Assembly: GCA_963773195.1 (NCBI GenBank)
Contig: CAVZAE010000012.1
Location: 62,001-126,000 of the forward strand
Direction: 5' to 3'
Source of the DNA: CAIWHR01 sp963773195
GTDB taxonomy: Bacteria > Pseudomonadota > Gammaproteobacteria > Burkholderiales > Casimicrobiaceae
Length of the DNA: 64,000 nt
A program made the position numbers and the translations under genes. Shown piece by piece: positions 18,629-27,396 of the stretch. Position 1 is the stretch's first letter. Each line of letters begins with the position of its first letter. Under the pieces are notes generated by a model, which was not told where the DNA came from, ran no database searches, and saw nothing but the letters and a program-made list of their open reading frames with translations.

Positions 18629-20976
18629 ACGCGCCCCTCGACATGATTCCGCCGGCGCCACGCGCGTCGGTGACCGACGGCGAGTTCGTGATTGCCAATG
18701 TGAGCCGGCGTCGCTTCCTGCAACAGACCTCCGCGCTCGGCGGACTGGTGCTCGCGGTCGGCTTCCCGGCGTCGCCGTGCGGCGCAGACGATCCGCCGAA
18801 GTACGGCGCAGACGGCATGCCTCATGGCTGGGTCGACAATCCGCTCGTGTTCATCGCCATCGGCGAGGACGGCATCGTCAGCATCGTCTGCCACCGGTCC
18901 GAGATGGGGCAGGGCGTTCGCACCGGCATGCCGATGATCGTCGCCGACGAGCTCGAGGCCGACTGGAAGCGCGTGCGCGTCGTGCAGGCGCCGGGCGACG
19001 AGGAGCGCTACGGCAATCAGGACACCGACGGTTCGCGCAGCACGCGGCACTTCTTCATGCCGATGCGTCGCTGCGGCGCCGCGGCGCGGCAGATGCTCGA
19101 GACGGCCGCGGCGACCGAGTGGAAGGTGCCCGTCGGCGAGGTCGAAGCGAGGAACCACGAGGTCGTCCACAAGGGGAGCGGCAAACGCTGGGCTATGGCG
19201 CCCTCGCGAAGGCGGCGGCCGAACTGCCGCGTTCCACCGATGGACGAGGTCGCGCCTGAAGAATCCGTCGCAGTTCCGCTACATCGGAACCGGCAAGCTC
19301 AAGCTCGTCGACGGCGAGGCCATCGTCACCGGCAAGGCGCAGTACGGCATCGACACGTGGACTGCACGGCATGCTGTTCGCCGTCGTCGCGCGTCCGCCG
19401 GTGCTACGGCGGCAAGGTCAAGACCTTCGATGCTGCCGACGCGCTCAAGGTGCCCGGCGTGGTCAACGTGGTCGCCATCGACGCAACACCTGGCGCCGCC
19501 GCAGTTCAACCCGTTCGGCGGCGTCGCCGTGATCGCGAAAAACACGTGGGCGGCGATGCAGGGGCGCAAGGCGCTGAAGATCACGTGGGACGACGGCCCC
19601 AACGCCAGCTACGATTCGGTGGCCTATCGCAAGACGCTCGAAGCGTCGGCGGCCAAGCCCGGCAAGGTCGTGCGCAATGAGGGCGACGTCGACGGCGGCG
19701 ATGGCCAGCGCTGCGAAGCGGATCGAGGCGCAGTACTACGTGCCGCATCTCGCGCACGCGTCGATGGAGCCTCCGGCCGCGACGGCGCAGCATCGTCAAC
19801 GGCAAGTGCGAGGTGTGGGCTGCTTGCCAGTCGCCGCAGGCGGCGCGCGACCTGCGTCGCCAAGCGGCTCGGCATGCCCGCTCGAGAATGTCACCGTCAA
19901 CGTGACACTGCTCGGCGGCGGCTTCGGTCGCAAGTCCAAGCCGGACTTACGGCGTCGAGGCCGCGGTCCTGTCGAAGGCGATGGACGGCCGCCCGGTCAA
20001 GGTCGTCTGGACGCGCGACGACGATCTGCACAACGACTACTTCCACACTGTCTCGGTGGAGCATCTCGAGGCCGGCGTCGACGCGAAGGGCACGCCCGGT
20101 CGCGTGGCTGCACCGGAGCGTCGCGCCGACGATCATGTCGATCTTCGACGCGAGCCAGGTGCAGGAAGCGAACTGGGAACTCGGGCATGGGCGTCATCAA
20201 CGTGCCCTTCGCGATCCCCAACATCCGGATCGAGAATCCGGAGGCGACCGCGCACACGCGCATCGGCTGGTTCCGATCGGTGTCGAACATCCCGCACGCG
20301 TTCGCGGTGCAGTCGTTCGTCTGCCGAGATGGCTGCCGCGCTCAAGCGCGATCCGAAGGACTACCTGCTCGAGGTCATCGGCCCCGCGCGGGTCGTGTCG
20401 CCCAAGATGCTCGCGGACACGTGGAACCACGGCGAGCACCCCGAACGGTATCCGGTGGATACGGGCCGCTTGCGCCGCGTGGCCGAGATGGCCGCGCGCG
20501 AGGCGCACTGGGGACGCAAGCTGCCGAAGGGGCACGGCCTAGGCATCGCCGCCCACTACAGCTTCGTGTCCTACGTCGCGGCGGTCGTCGAGGTGGCGGT
20601 CGACGCAAAGGGCGAGGTGACGATTCCGCGCGTCGACATCGCGGTCGACTGCGGCGCGACGGTGAATCCGGAGCGTATCCGCGCCCAGATGGAGGGCGCG
20701 TGCGTGATGGGCGTCGGGGTCGCCACGCTGGGCGAGATCAGCTTCAAGAACGGTCGCGCGCAGCAGGACAACTTCGACACCTACCAGGTCACGCGGATGC
20801 CCGGCGCGCCGCGCGAGATCCACGTGCACATCGTGGGCGGAGACTATGCGAAGCCGATGGGCGGCGTGGGCGAGCCCGGCGTGCCGCCGATCCCGCCCGC
20901 GCTCTGCAACGCGATTTTCGCGGCCACGGGCAAGCGGATCCGCAATCTGCCGATCGGGGACCAGCTCAAGGCTTAG
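18625..20976 (+). pseudogene. Molybdopterin large subunit, isoquinoline 1-oxidoreductase (IorB)-like, frame-disrupted
   Basis: The gene starts with ATG overlapping the small-subunit stop (ATGA). The N-terminus has a twin-arginine signal, SRRRFLQQTSALGGLVLAVG, so the enzyme should be exported folded with its cofactor to the periplasm. Conceptual translation across frames gives a protein of about 780 residues containing EMGQGVRTGMPMIVADEL, the molybdopterin-binding LLGGGFGRKSKPD, VVWTRDDDLHNDYFH and, in the intact last 650 bases, GGVGEPGVPPIPPALCNA, whose Glu is the family's catalytic base. There are about 14 frame changes between 19185 and 20327; from the second one on, all thirteen I traced advance the frame by one base. 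The substrate cannot be told from sequence; aldehydes or N-heterocycles are typical of the family. Confidence 0.82.
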
Positions 20977-20985
20977 TGGCGGGCG

Positions 20986-21888
20986 TCAGCGTTCGAGCGC
21001 CTCGCGATCCCACCGCGCGAGGCGCGCGGCCGCCTCATAAGTCGATTCGAAGAACGCCGTCAGCGCCTCCGCGGGCTGCGCCGAGGTGCGCACGGCCTCG
21101 TAGGGCAGAATGAATTCGCCGAGCTCTGTCTTGTAGTACGCCGCCGGCGGTCGTATCGAAGCGCCGCGGAAGCCCGCCGGCTCCGGCGCGGCGTACGCAT
21201 AGAACACCGGCTCGGGGAGCGCCGCGCCGCCCGGCCAAAAACCGTGGCTGATCACCTCATGCGAATACGCCTCGCGCGTGACTTCGTCGGCGCCGGGACG
21301 CTCCGGCGCGCGTCGCCCGGAAAAGCGCGTCACCGCGAGGTCGAAGCTGCCCCAGAAGAAATGCACGGGGCTGCACTTGCCAGCGAACCTGCAGCGGAAC
21401 CCCTCGAACACAGGTTGCATCGACACGAGCGCGCGAAAGAACGCGTTCGCCGCCGCCGGATCGTAGCTGCGATGCTCCGTGTCGAGCTCGAAGCGGATGG
21501 GCTCGGGAACCTCCACGGGCATCGTCCAGATGCGTACGGCAATACCGAGGCGTGCCAGCGCCGCCATCACCGCGGCGTAGAAATCGGCGACGGTGCGCGG
21601 CGCGAGCGGCAGCGTCTCGGACGCACCGTCCGCGCACTGGATCACCAGGCGGTGCTCGACCAGGTCGAACGTGATGCCAAAAGCGCGATCGCCTGCCTGC
21701 AGCAGCGGCGTCGACAGTCCGCGGGAGGTGACGCGGAACGCGATGTTCCACCAGTGGTTGGTCAGCGTCGTCGCGGCGAGGCAGATCTTGCCGACGACCT
21801 GCGTCCACATGTGGAGCGTCGCGTAGGTGTCGCGCCAGCCCTCGAGGGGAAGCGCAGGCCACGCACCCGCTGCGGCGCCTGTACTCAC
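20986..21888 (-). CDS. DUF5996 family protein
   Basis: The protein has 300 residues from a GTG at 21888; the frame is open further upstream but there overlaps the preceding membrane-protein gene. It begins AWPALPLEGWRDTYATLHMWTQVVGKI and contains NHWWNIAFRVTSRGLSTP and HFFWGSFDLAVTRFSGR, which I recognise as the DUF5996 family, of unknown function. There is no signal peptide or membrane segment. It overlaps the upstream membrane-protein gene by four bases (GTGA), so the two form a coupled pair. Confidence 0.75.
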   Translation of the reverse strand: MSTGAAAGAWPALPLEGWRDTYATLHMWTQVVGKICLAATTLTNHWWNIAFRVTSRGLSTPLLQAGDRAFGITFDLVEHRLVIQCADGASETLPLAPRTVADFYAAVMAALARLGIAVRIWTMPVEVPEPIRFELDTEHRSYDPAAANAFFRALVSMQPVFEGFRCRFAGKCSPVHFFWGSFDLAVTRFSGRRAPERPGADEVTREAYSHEVISHGFWPGGAALPEPVFYAYAAPEPAGFRGASIRPPAAYYKTELGEFILPYEAVRTSAQPAEALTAFFESTYEAAARLARWDREALER

Positions 21889-22376
21889 GCCAACACCGGG
21901 CGGAACGACCGTGCCGCCCGCACGCCAAGCCAGCCGAAGAGCACCAGCACGACCAGCTGCGTGACGCCGAAGGCCGGGTCCGACTGGGTCGGCGCGATGG
22001 CATGAAGCGCCGGCACCTTGAGGAATGCCTGGACGACGAGGACGAAGACATTGAGATACAGGGCGAAGATCGCGGCCGCGGCGTAGATCCAGCGCCACGA
22101 CCCCGCGAGCCGCCGGCTGTACAGCGCGAAGACGGCGATCGCGAGCGCGACGAGCGAGATGATGCCGACGATGTGCGACGGCAGGATCCCCATGACCGGG
22201 AACAGGAATCCCGTCGCGCTCGTGAGGATCGTCGTGACCAGGAACGACGCCGTCACGCCGCCCGCGACGCGCGACCGCAGAAGCCCGGCGAGCACTATGA
22301 AGCCGGTCAGGATCCCGATCAGGCTGAGGGCAACGTGGAGTTGCGTGAAGGTCGAGAGCGACATGCCCAGGATCAT
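21885..22376 (-). CDS. Uncharacterised integral membrane protein
   Basis: The protein has 163 residues with four or five hydrophobic segments (about 12-34, 40-60, 65-85, 92-112 and 138-156), including the intramembrane motif SATGFLFPVMGILPSHIVG. It was probably named hypothetical in relatives; I do not recognise a functional family. It starts with ATG 22376 and is translationally coupled to the DUF5996 gene downstream. An A/T-rich palindrome about 110 bases upstream may regulate it. Confidence 0.65.
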   Translation of the reverse strand: MILGMSLSTFTQLHVALSLIGILTGFIVLAGLLRSRVAGGVTASFLVTTILTSATGFLFPVMGILPSHIVGIISLVALAIAVFALYSRRLAGSWRWIYAAAAIFALYLNVFVLVVQAFLKVPALHAIAPTQSDPAFGVTQLVVLVLFGWLGVRAARSFRPVLA

Positions 22377-22484
22377 CGAGGCCTCCGGTGTGCCCGCGCC
22401 GGGTGCGGGTCAGCGGCGATTTTCGCACGGGGCCCGACGCCGCGATTGCCCCTGCGCCTTGGCGATGCCGCATGTCGAATGTCG

Positions 22485-22500
22485 CATAATTTGTATTATG
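22485..22500. promoter_or_regulatory. Perfect inverted repeat CATAAT-TTGT-ATTATG (candidate operator)
   Basis: The two six-base arms are exact inverse complements around a four-base centre, in an A/T-rich island inside very GC-rich sequence. It lies between divergent genes: the membrane protein/DUF5996 pair (start 22376, minus) and a small membrane protein (start 22646, plus). On the minus strand TTGACA (22505-22500) overlaps its edge and could be a -35 element. It does not match FNR, LexA or Fur consensus sites that I know. Confidence 0.4.
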
Positions 22501-22645
22501 TCAAATGACGAGGATGGCGGCTCAGCGAGTCCGCGTTGTCAGGCAATTCCCCCATGGCACGGGTGGTGCGTCCTTTAATGGCATGGACTCCTGCCCGGGC
22601 TGGATCGCACGACCGCGCCGCGCCGCCGGAGTTCGAGGAGGCGCC

Positions 22646-22936
22646 ATGGATTCGCCGTCCGGTGGTCGCTTGAATGTCGCGCTGATCGGCGCCGCTGCGC
22701 TCAGCGTTTTTTGCTGGATATGTCTGTACGCGGCCTTTGCCGACTATGCGCAGATGGGGTTCGAGCTGCTGGCTCAACCGAGCCTGCTGCATAGCCTGGC
22801 GGGCGCCGCGCTCGTTCTCTTGCATGCGCTGGGCCTGTTGCTGCTCTTCTTGCTGGCCGGCGGCGCCGTCGCGCTGATCATCGGCGCAGTACCGACGCAC
22901 GTCGATGATCGCAGGTTGAACGGGACCTCGCACTGA
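22646..22936 (+). CDS. Small two-helix membrane protein
   Basis: The protein has 96 residues from ATG 22646, chosen because GAGGAGGC lies directly upstream at ideal spacing. It has two hydrophobic helices (about residues 12-33, LIGAAALSVFCWICLYAAFA, and 50-82, a long Leu/Ala-rich stretch), joined by a short loop. I do not recognise a family. It ends in a short polar tail. Confidence 0.5.
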   Translation: MDSPSGGRLNVALIGAAALSVFCWICLYAAFADYAQMGFELLAQPSLLHSLAGAALVLLHALGLLLLFLLAGGAVALIIGAVPTHVDDRRLNGTSH

Positions 22937-22960
22937 ACAAGGGTTGCGGAACCCCCTTGT
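22937..22960 (+). terminator. Hairpin after the small membrane protein gene
   Basis: ACAAGGG and CCCTTGT pair perfectly (7 bp) around a 10-base loop immediately after the TGA at 22936. It is followed by only TTGG, so it is a weak intrinsic terminator at best. Confidence 0.3.
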
Positions 22961-22962
22961 TT

Positions 22963-23014
22963 GGAGTCGGCAGCATTTGCCAGCCCTCGGGTCGGGAGCC
23001 GGCAAGATTTGCAA
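22963..23014. repeat. Imperfect tandem 20-bp repeat, two copies 32 bp apart
   Basis: GGAGTCGGCAGCATTTGCCA (22963-22982) and GGAGCCGGCAAGATTTGCAA (22995-23014) agree at 16 of 20 positions. They lie between the small membrane protein gene and the chelatase gene. Two hairpins follow: GTAGG/CCTAC at 23022-23037 and GCTCAGCC/GGCTGAGC at 23040-23056, the second spanning the chelatase stop codon. Confidence 0.35.
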
Positions 23015-23041
23015 CGCACCTGTAGGGCCGGGCCTACGTGC

Positions 23042-23439
23042 TCAGCCCGGCTGAGCGTCGATTGCCCGGAGGCAATATGAGGCGATCGCGTCGATCACCG
23101 CCTCGTCCTCACCCGCCGGCTCCGCGAGCTCGAAGGTGGTCCCCGGGATTGCCTGCGCGGTCGCAGCGATCAGCCGCGGCACCGATTCGCGCAGATGACC
23201 GCCGCGTCCGAAAAAAAGCGGGACGACGCGGATCGCCGTCGCGCCTTCGGCAGCGAGCGCTTCGGCGGCCGCACGGAGGTCGGGGGGAGCATTTCCAGAT
23301 ACGCGAGTTCGATGCGCCGGCCGGGCGCGGCTTGGCGCACCCGCTGCAAGATCCGCACGAAGGGCTCGGCCCATCTCGGGTCGCGGGCGCCGTGGGCAAA
23401 GAGAATGATGGCCGGCTTGGCCGGCAGTGGCGTTGTCAG
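23042..23439 (-). pseudogene. cbiX: CbiX-type sirohydrochlorin chelatase, one frameshift
   Basis: Two frames together make a short CbiX protein: ILFAHGARDPRWAEPFVRIL and LAYLEMLPP in one, then DLRAAAEALAAEGATAIRVVPLFFGRGGHLRE in the other. The break lies in a run of six C on the coding strand (23287-23282), where one missing C would restore the frame. The metal-binding His of the N-terminal AHG motif and the GHLRE histidine are kept. No standard start codon is found; the clearest ribosome site (GGAGAAG) is followed by CTG at 23439. Placed divergently beside the siroheme enzyme CysI and with no cysG in the window, it probably inserts iron into sirohydrochlorin. The short single-domain length fits CbiX-S. 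Confidence 0.65.
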
Positions 23440-23495
23440 AGCTTCTCCGGATATAGCCGCCCGACCCTACGTCATGACTTGATATTCTTTCCGAT

Positions 23496-23501
23496 TATAG
23501 T
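23496..23501 (+). promoter_or_regulatory. -10-like TATAGT upstream of cysI
   Basis: TATAGT lies in an A/T-rich patch (CTTGATATTCTTTCCGATTATAG) 46 bases before the cysI ATG. No -35 is found at correct distance (TTGATA is only 11 bases away), as expected for activator-dependent cys promoters controlled by CysB, but I cannot identify a CysB site. Confidence 0.3.
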
Positions 23502-23546
23502 GCGCGGCCGGTACGCTGCAGCTTTGCTCATAAGCGATTCTGCGCC

Positions 23547-25209
23547 ATGTACCGCTACGACGATTACGACCGCGAGCTCGTGACCCGCCGGGTCGAGCAG
23601 TTCCGCGACCAGACGCGGCGGTTCCTTGCCGGCGAGCTCAGCGAAGACGAGTTCCGGCCGTTGCGTCTGCGCAATGGGCTCTACATCCAGAGGCACGCGC
23701 CGATGCTGCGGATCGCGATTCCGTACGGGCTCCTCTCGACCACGCAGCTGCGCACCCTCGCCCACGTCGCCCGCACGTACGACCGCGGCTACGGCCACTT
23801 CACGACGCGGCAGAACCTGCAGCTCAACTGGCCGAAGCTCGAGGACGTACCCGACATTCTCGCCGAGCTCGCCAAGGTCGAGATGCACGCGATCCAGACC
23901 TCGCGGCAACTGCGTGCGCAACATCACGAGCGATCCGCTGGCGGGCGTTGCGGCGGACGAGATCGTCGATCCGCGCCCGTGGTCCGAGCTGATCCGCCAG
24001 TGGTCGACGCTGCAATCCCGAATTCTCGTTCCTGCCGCGCAAGTTCAAGATCGCCGTCACCGGCGCGACGCAACGATCGCACGGCGGTCCTCGTCCACGA
24101 CATCGGCGTGCAGGCAGTGCGCAACGAGGCCGGTCGCACCGGCTTCCGCGTCGTCGTCGGCGGCGGCCAGGGCCGCACGCCGATGATCGGCCACGTGATC
24201 CGCGAGTTTCTGCCGGCGGCCGAGCTCCTCAACTACTTCGACGCGATCCTGCGCGTCTACAACCGTTACGGGCGCCGCGACAACCTGTGGAAAGCGCGGA
24301 TCAAGATCCTGGTGAAGGAGCTCACGCCCGCCGAGTTCGCGCGGCAGGTCGAGGCCGAGTGGGAGCAGCTCAAGGACGGCCCCGGCACGATTCCGCGGAG
24401 CGAGATCACGCGCCTCGCCGCGCACTTCGTCGACCCGCCCTATCGCGAGTTCGAGCGCGACAGACGTCGCGCATCGCGCCGCCATCGCCGACAGCCGGCC
24501 GTTCGCGCGCTGGGTCGAGCGCAACGTTCGTGCGCACAAGCGGCGCGGCTACGCGATCGTCACGTTGTCGTTGAAGCGCACCGGCCGGCCGCCGGGCGAC
24601 GTCACCGCGAGCGAAATGGATGCAATCGCCGCCCTCGCCGACCGCTACAGCTTCGGCGAAGTCCGCGTCACGCACGAGCAGAACCTGCTCTTCGCCGACG
24701 TGCTGCAGTCGGACCTGCACGCGCTGTGGACGAAGCTCAAGGCGCTCGGGCTCGCGACGCCGAACATCGGCCTCCTGACCGACATCGTCTGCTGCCCCGG
24801 CGGTGACTTCTGCTCGCTCGCCAACGCGAAGTCGATCCCGATCGCCGAGGCGATCCAGCGCCGGTTCGACGACCTCGACTACGTGCACGACCTGGGCGAC
24901 CTCGAGCTCAACATCTCGGGCTGCATGAACGCATGCGGCCATCATCACGTCGGCCACATCGGCGTACTCGGCGTCGACAAGAACGGCGAGGAGTGGTACC
25001 AGGTATCGATCGGTGGCGCGCAGGGCAACGACGCGTCCCTCGGCAAGGTGATCGGCCCGTCGTTCGCCGCCGCCGAGATGCCGGAGGTCGTCGCGCGGCT
25101 GATCGATGTCTACGTCGAGCGCCGGCACGAAGACGAGCGGTTCATCGACACCGTCCGCCGGATCGGCCTCGAGCCCTTCAAGGAACGCGTCTATGCCTCA
25201 GCTCATTAA
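23547..25209 (+). pseudogene. cysI: Assimilatory sulfite reductase hemoprotein subunit, frame-disrupted
   Basis: The conceptual protein has about 553 residues. The N-terminal segment is open to about 23900, then NCVRNITSDPLAGVAADE, FSFLPRKFKIAVTGAT, NDRTAVLVHDIGVQAV and finally the intact C-terminal half. The siroheme/[4Fe-4S] cysteines are present in TDIVCCPGGDFCSLA and NISGCMNACGHHHVGHIG. Four frame changes, near 23904, 24013, 24071 and 24461, each correspond to one extra base. It reduces sulfite to sulfide (nitrite reductases are close relatives, but the cysH-D-N context decides for sulfite). It overlaps the next gene by 17 bases. Confidence 0.87.
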
Positions 25210-26431
25210 GGACGGCGCGCTCGCGGAGGACCCCTACGCACTGCTGCGCGAGGCGGCATCGCTCACCGACGTCCCGCCAGAAGCGCCGGCCATCGTGCCG
25301 CTCGCGCTGTGGCAGAAGGAGCGGAGCGCACTCCTCGCTCGCGGCAACGTGGGCGTCCTGCTCGCACCCACGGACGACCCCGCTGCGCTCGCCGCCGACG
25401 CGGCCGCGGTTCGCGTCGTCGCCGTCGACTTCCCGAAGTTCGGAGACGGCCGCGGATTTTCGACGGCACGGCTGCTGCGCGAGCGCTACCGCTTCCGCGG
25501 CGAACTGCGCGCGGTCGGCGACGTGCTGCGCGACCAGCTATTCGCGCTCCGCGAATGCGGCTTCGACGCCTTCCTGATCCGCGCCGACCGCAATGCGACG
25601 GAGGCGCTCGCAGGCCTCGACGATTTCACGAACGTCTACGCGCCGACCGTGCGTGAACCGCAGCCCTGGTTCCGCCGGCGCGCGGCCACATCGGACGACG
25701 AACCCGGCGCGACGCGCGTCGAGGCCGCCGTTGCGCTGTTGCGCGACGTCGCGGCCCGCCATTCGCCCGCCGTGTTCGCATCGAGCTTCGGCGCCGAGGA
25801 CATGGTCGTGATCGACCTGATCGCTCGGCACGGCTGCCGATTCGCGTCTTCACGCTCGACACCGGGCGTTTGCCCGAGGAGACGCTACGCGCTGATCGAC
25901 CGAAGCGCGCGAGCGTCTACGGACTGCCGGTCGACATCTACACGCCCGACGCAGCGCCTGCTGCAGAGCTTCGTCCGCGAGCACGGCGTCAACGCCTTCT
26001 ATCGAAGCGTCGAGCTGCGCAAGGCGCTGCTGCGCGTGCGCAAGGCGGAACCGCTCGCGCGCGCGCTGTCGCGCAAGGGCGCCTGGATCACCGGCCTGCG
26101 CCGCACGCAGTCGGTGACCCGCGGCAGACCTGGCGATCGAGGAGTTCGACGCGGTGCACGGCCTGCCGAAATTCAATCCGCTGGCCGACTGGAGCCACGA
26201 CGAGGTCTGGGCTTACCTCCGCGCGAACGACGTTCCCTACAACGCGCTCCACGATCGCGGCTATCCGAGATCGGCTGTGCGCCGTGCACGCGCGCGATCG
26301 CGCCGGCGAGGACATCCGCGCCGGCCGCTGGTGGTGGGAAACGCCGGAGCACAAGGAATGCGGTCTGCACGTCGCGTCGAATCCCCAACGTCGCTGCGAA
26401 AGCCGGGCCGTCGGCGGCGGTCGCTTCATGA
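25193..26431 (+). pseudogene. cysH: DUF934 protein fused in frame to phosphoadenylyl/adenylyl-sulfate reductase CysH, frame-disrupted in the CysH part
   Basis: The ATG at 25193 begins a DUF934 domain (MPQLIKDGALAEDP, then VAVDFPKFGDGRGFSTARLLR) of about 160 residues. Without a stop or an obvious internal start, the frame passes into CysH: AVFASSFGAEDMVVIDLIARHG, then FTLDTGRLPEE, YGLPVDIYTPD, HGVNAFYRSVELRKA, LADWSHDEVWAYLRANDVPYNALHDRGYP, IGCAPCTRAI and HKECGLH in other frames. The two-cysteine pair of [4Fe-4S] APS reductases reads ALLRVRK here but becomes ACCAVRK if one C is moved by eight bases, so an extra and a missing base probably hide it. DUF934 and cysH are normally separate neighbours; the fusion may be real or made by the errors. 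Confidence 0.78.
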
Positions 26432-27396
26432 CGGCGACGATCGCCACCGGACGCGCCGAGCCGCGCCGGGACAGAGCGCACGACCTGCCGCCGGCCGATG
26501 CGGACCACCTGACTGGCTCGAGGCCGAGGCCATCCACATCCTGCGCGAGGTGGCCGGCCAGTGCCGCAATCCGGCCCTGCTCTTCTCCGGCGGCAAGGAT
26601 TCGCTGTGCTTGCTGCGCCTCGCCGAGAAGGCGTTTCGGCCGGGCCGCTTTCCGTTCCCGCTGCTGCACATCGACACCGGCCACAACTTCCCGGAGGTCG
26701 ATCGACGTTCCGCGACCGGCGCGCCGCGGAGCTCGGCGAGCGCCTGATCGTGCGCTCGGTCGAGGACTCGATCGCCGCGGCACGCGTGGTGCTGCGCCGC
26801 CCGGCGGAGTCGCGCAACAAGCACCAGTCGGTGACGCTGCTCGATGCCATCGCCGAGTTCGGGTTCGACGCCTGCATCGGCGGCGCGCGGCGCGACGAGG
26901 AAAAAGCGCGCGCCAAGGAACGCATCTTCTCGTTCCGCGACGAGTTCGGCCAGTGGGATCCGAAGAACCAGCGCCCGGAGCTCTGGAACCTCTACAACGC
27001 GCGCGCGCATCCGGGCGAGAACATCCGCGTGTTTCCGATCTCCAACTGGACCGAGCTCGACGTCTGGCAGTACATCGCGCGCGAGCAACTCGAGCTGCCG
27101 TCGATCTACTTCGCCCACCGCCGCCCGGTCGTGCGCCGCGGCGCGGTCGCTGGTGCCGGTGACCGACACTCACGCCGCCGACGCGACGGCGAGACGGTCG
27201 AGAACGTCACCGTGCGCTTCCGCACCGTCGGCGACATCACCTGCACGGCGCCGGTCGAGTCGACCGCGGCGACGGCTCGACGCGATCGTCGCCGAGACCG
27301 CGGCCACGACCATCACCGAGCGCGGCGCCACCCGTCTCGACGACCAGACCATCGGAGGCGTCGATGGAGCAGCGCAAGAAGGAAGGTTACTTCTGA
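26428..27396 (+). pseudogene. cysD: Sulfate adenylyltransferase subunit 2, frame-disrupted
   Basis: The ATG overlaps the cysH stop (ATGA). Family pieces appear in order in several frames: DWLEAEAIHILREVAGQC, the PP-loop LLFSGGKDSLCLLRLAEKAF, LLHIDTGHNFPEV, then the long intact stretch RLIVRSVEDSI to AHRRPVVRR with GARRDEEKARAKERIFSFRD, and the C-terminal VTVRFRTVGDITCTAPVES. About seven to nine single-base changes are needed; two extra G near 26699 and 26705 turn EVDRRSA into the expected EVIDFRD. The enzyme makes APS from ATP and sulfate with CysN as GTPase partner. The gene ends in TGA overlapping the cysN ATG. Confidence 0.82.

Noticed and set aside
18625..20327. Programmed or functional frameshifting in the molybdenum hydroxylase
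   Set aside because: About fourteen changes in one gene with no common slippery motif or downstream structure, and similar changes in unrelated genes, fit sequence error far better.
23479..23501. TTGATA...TATAGT as a complete cysI promoter
   Set aside because: The spacing is 11 bases, too short for sigma-70; only the -10-like element is kept, with low confidence.
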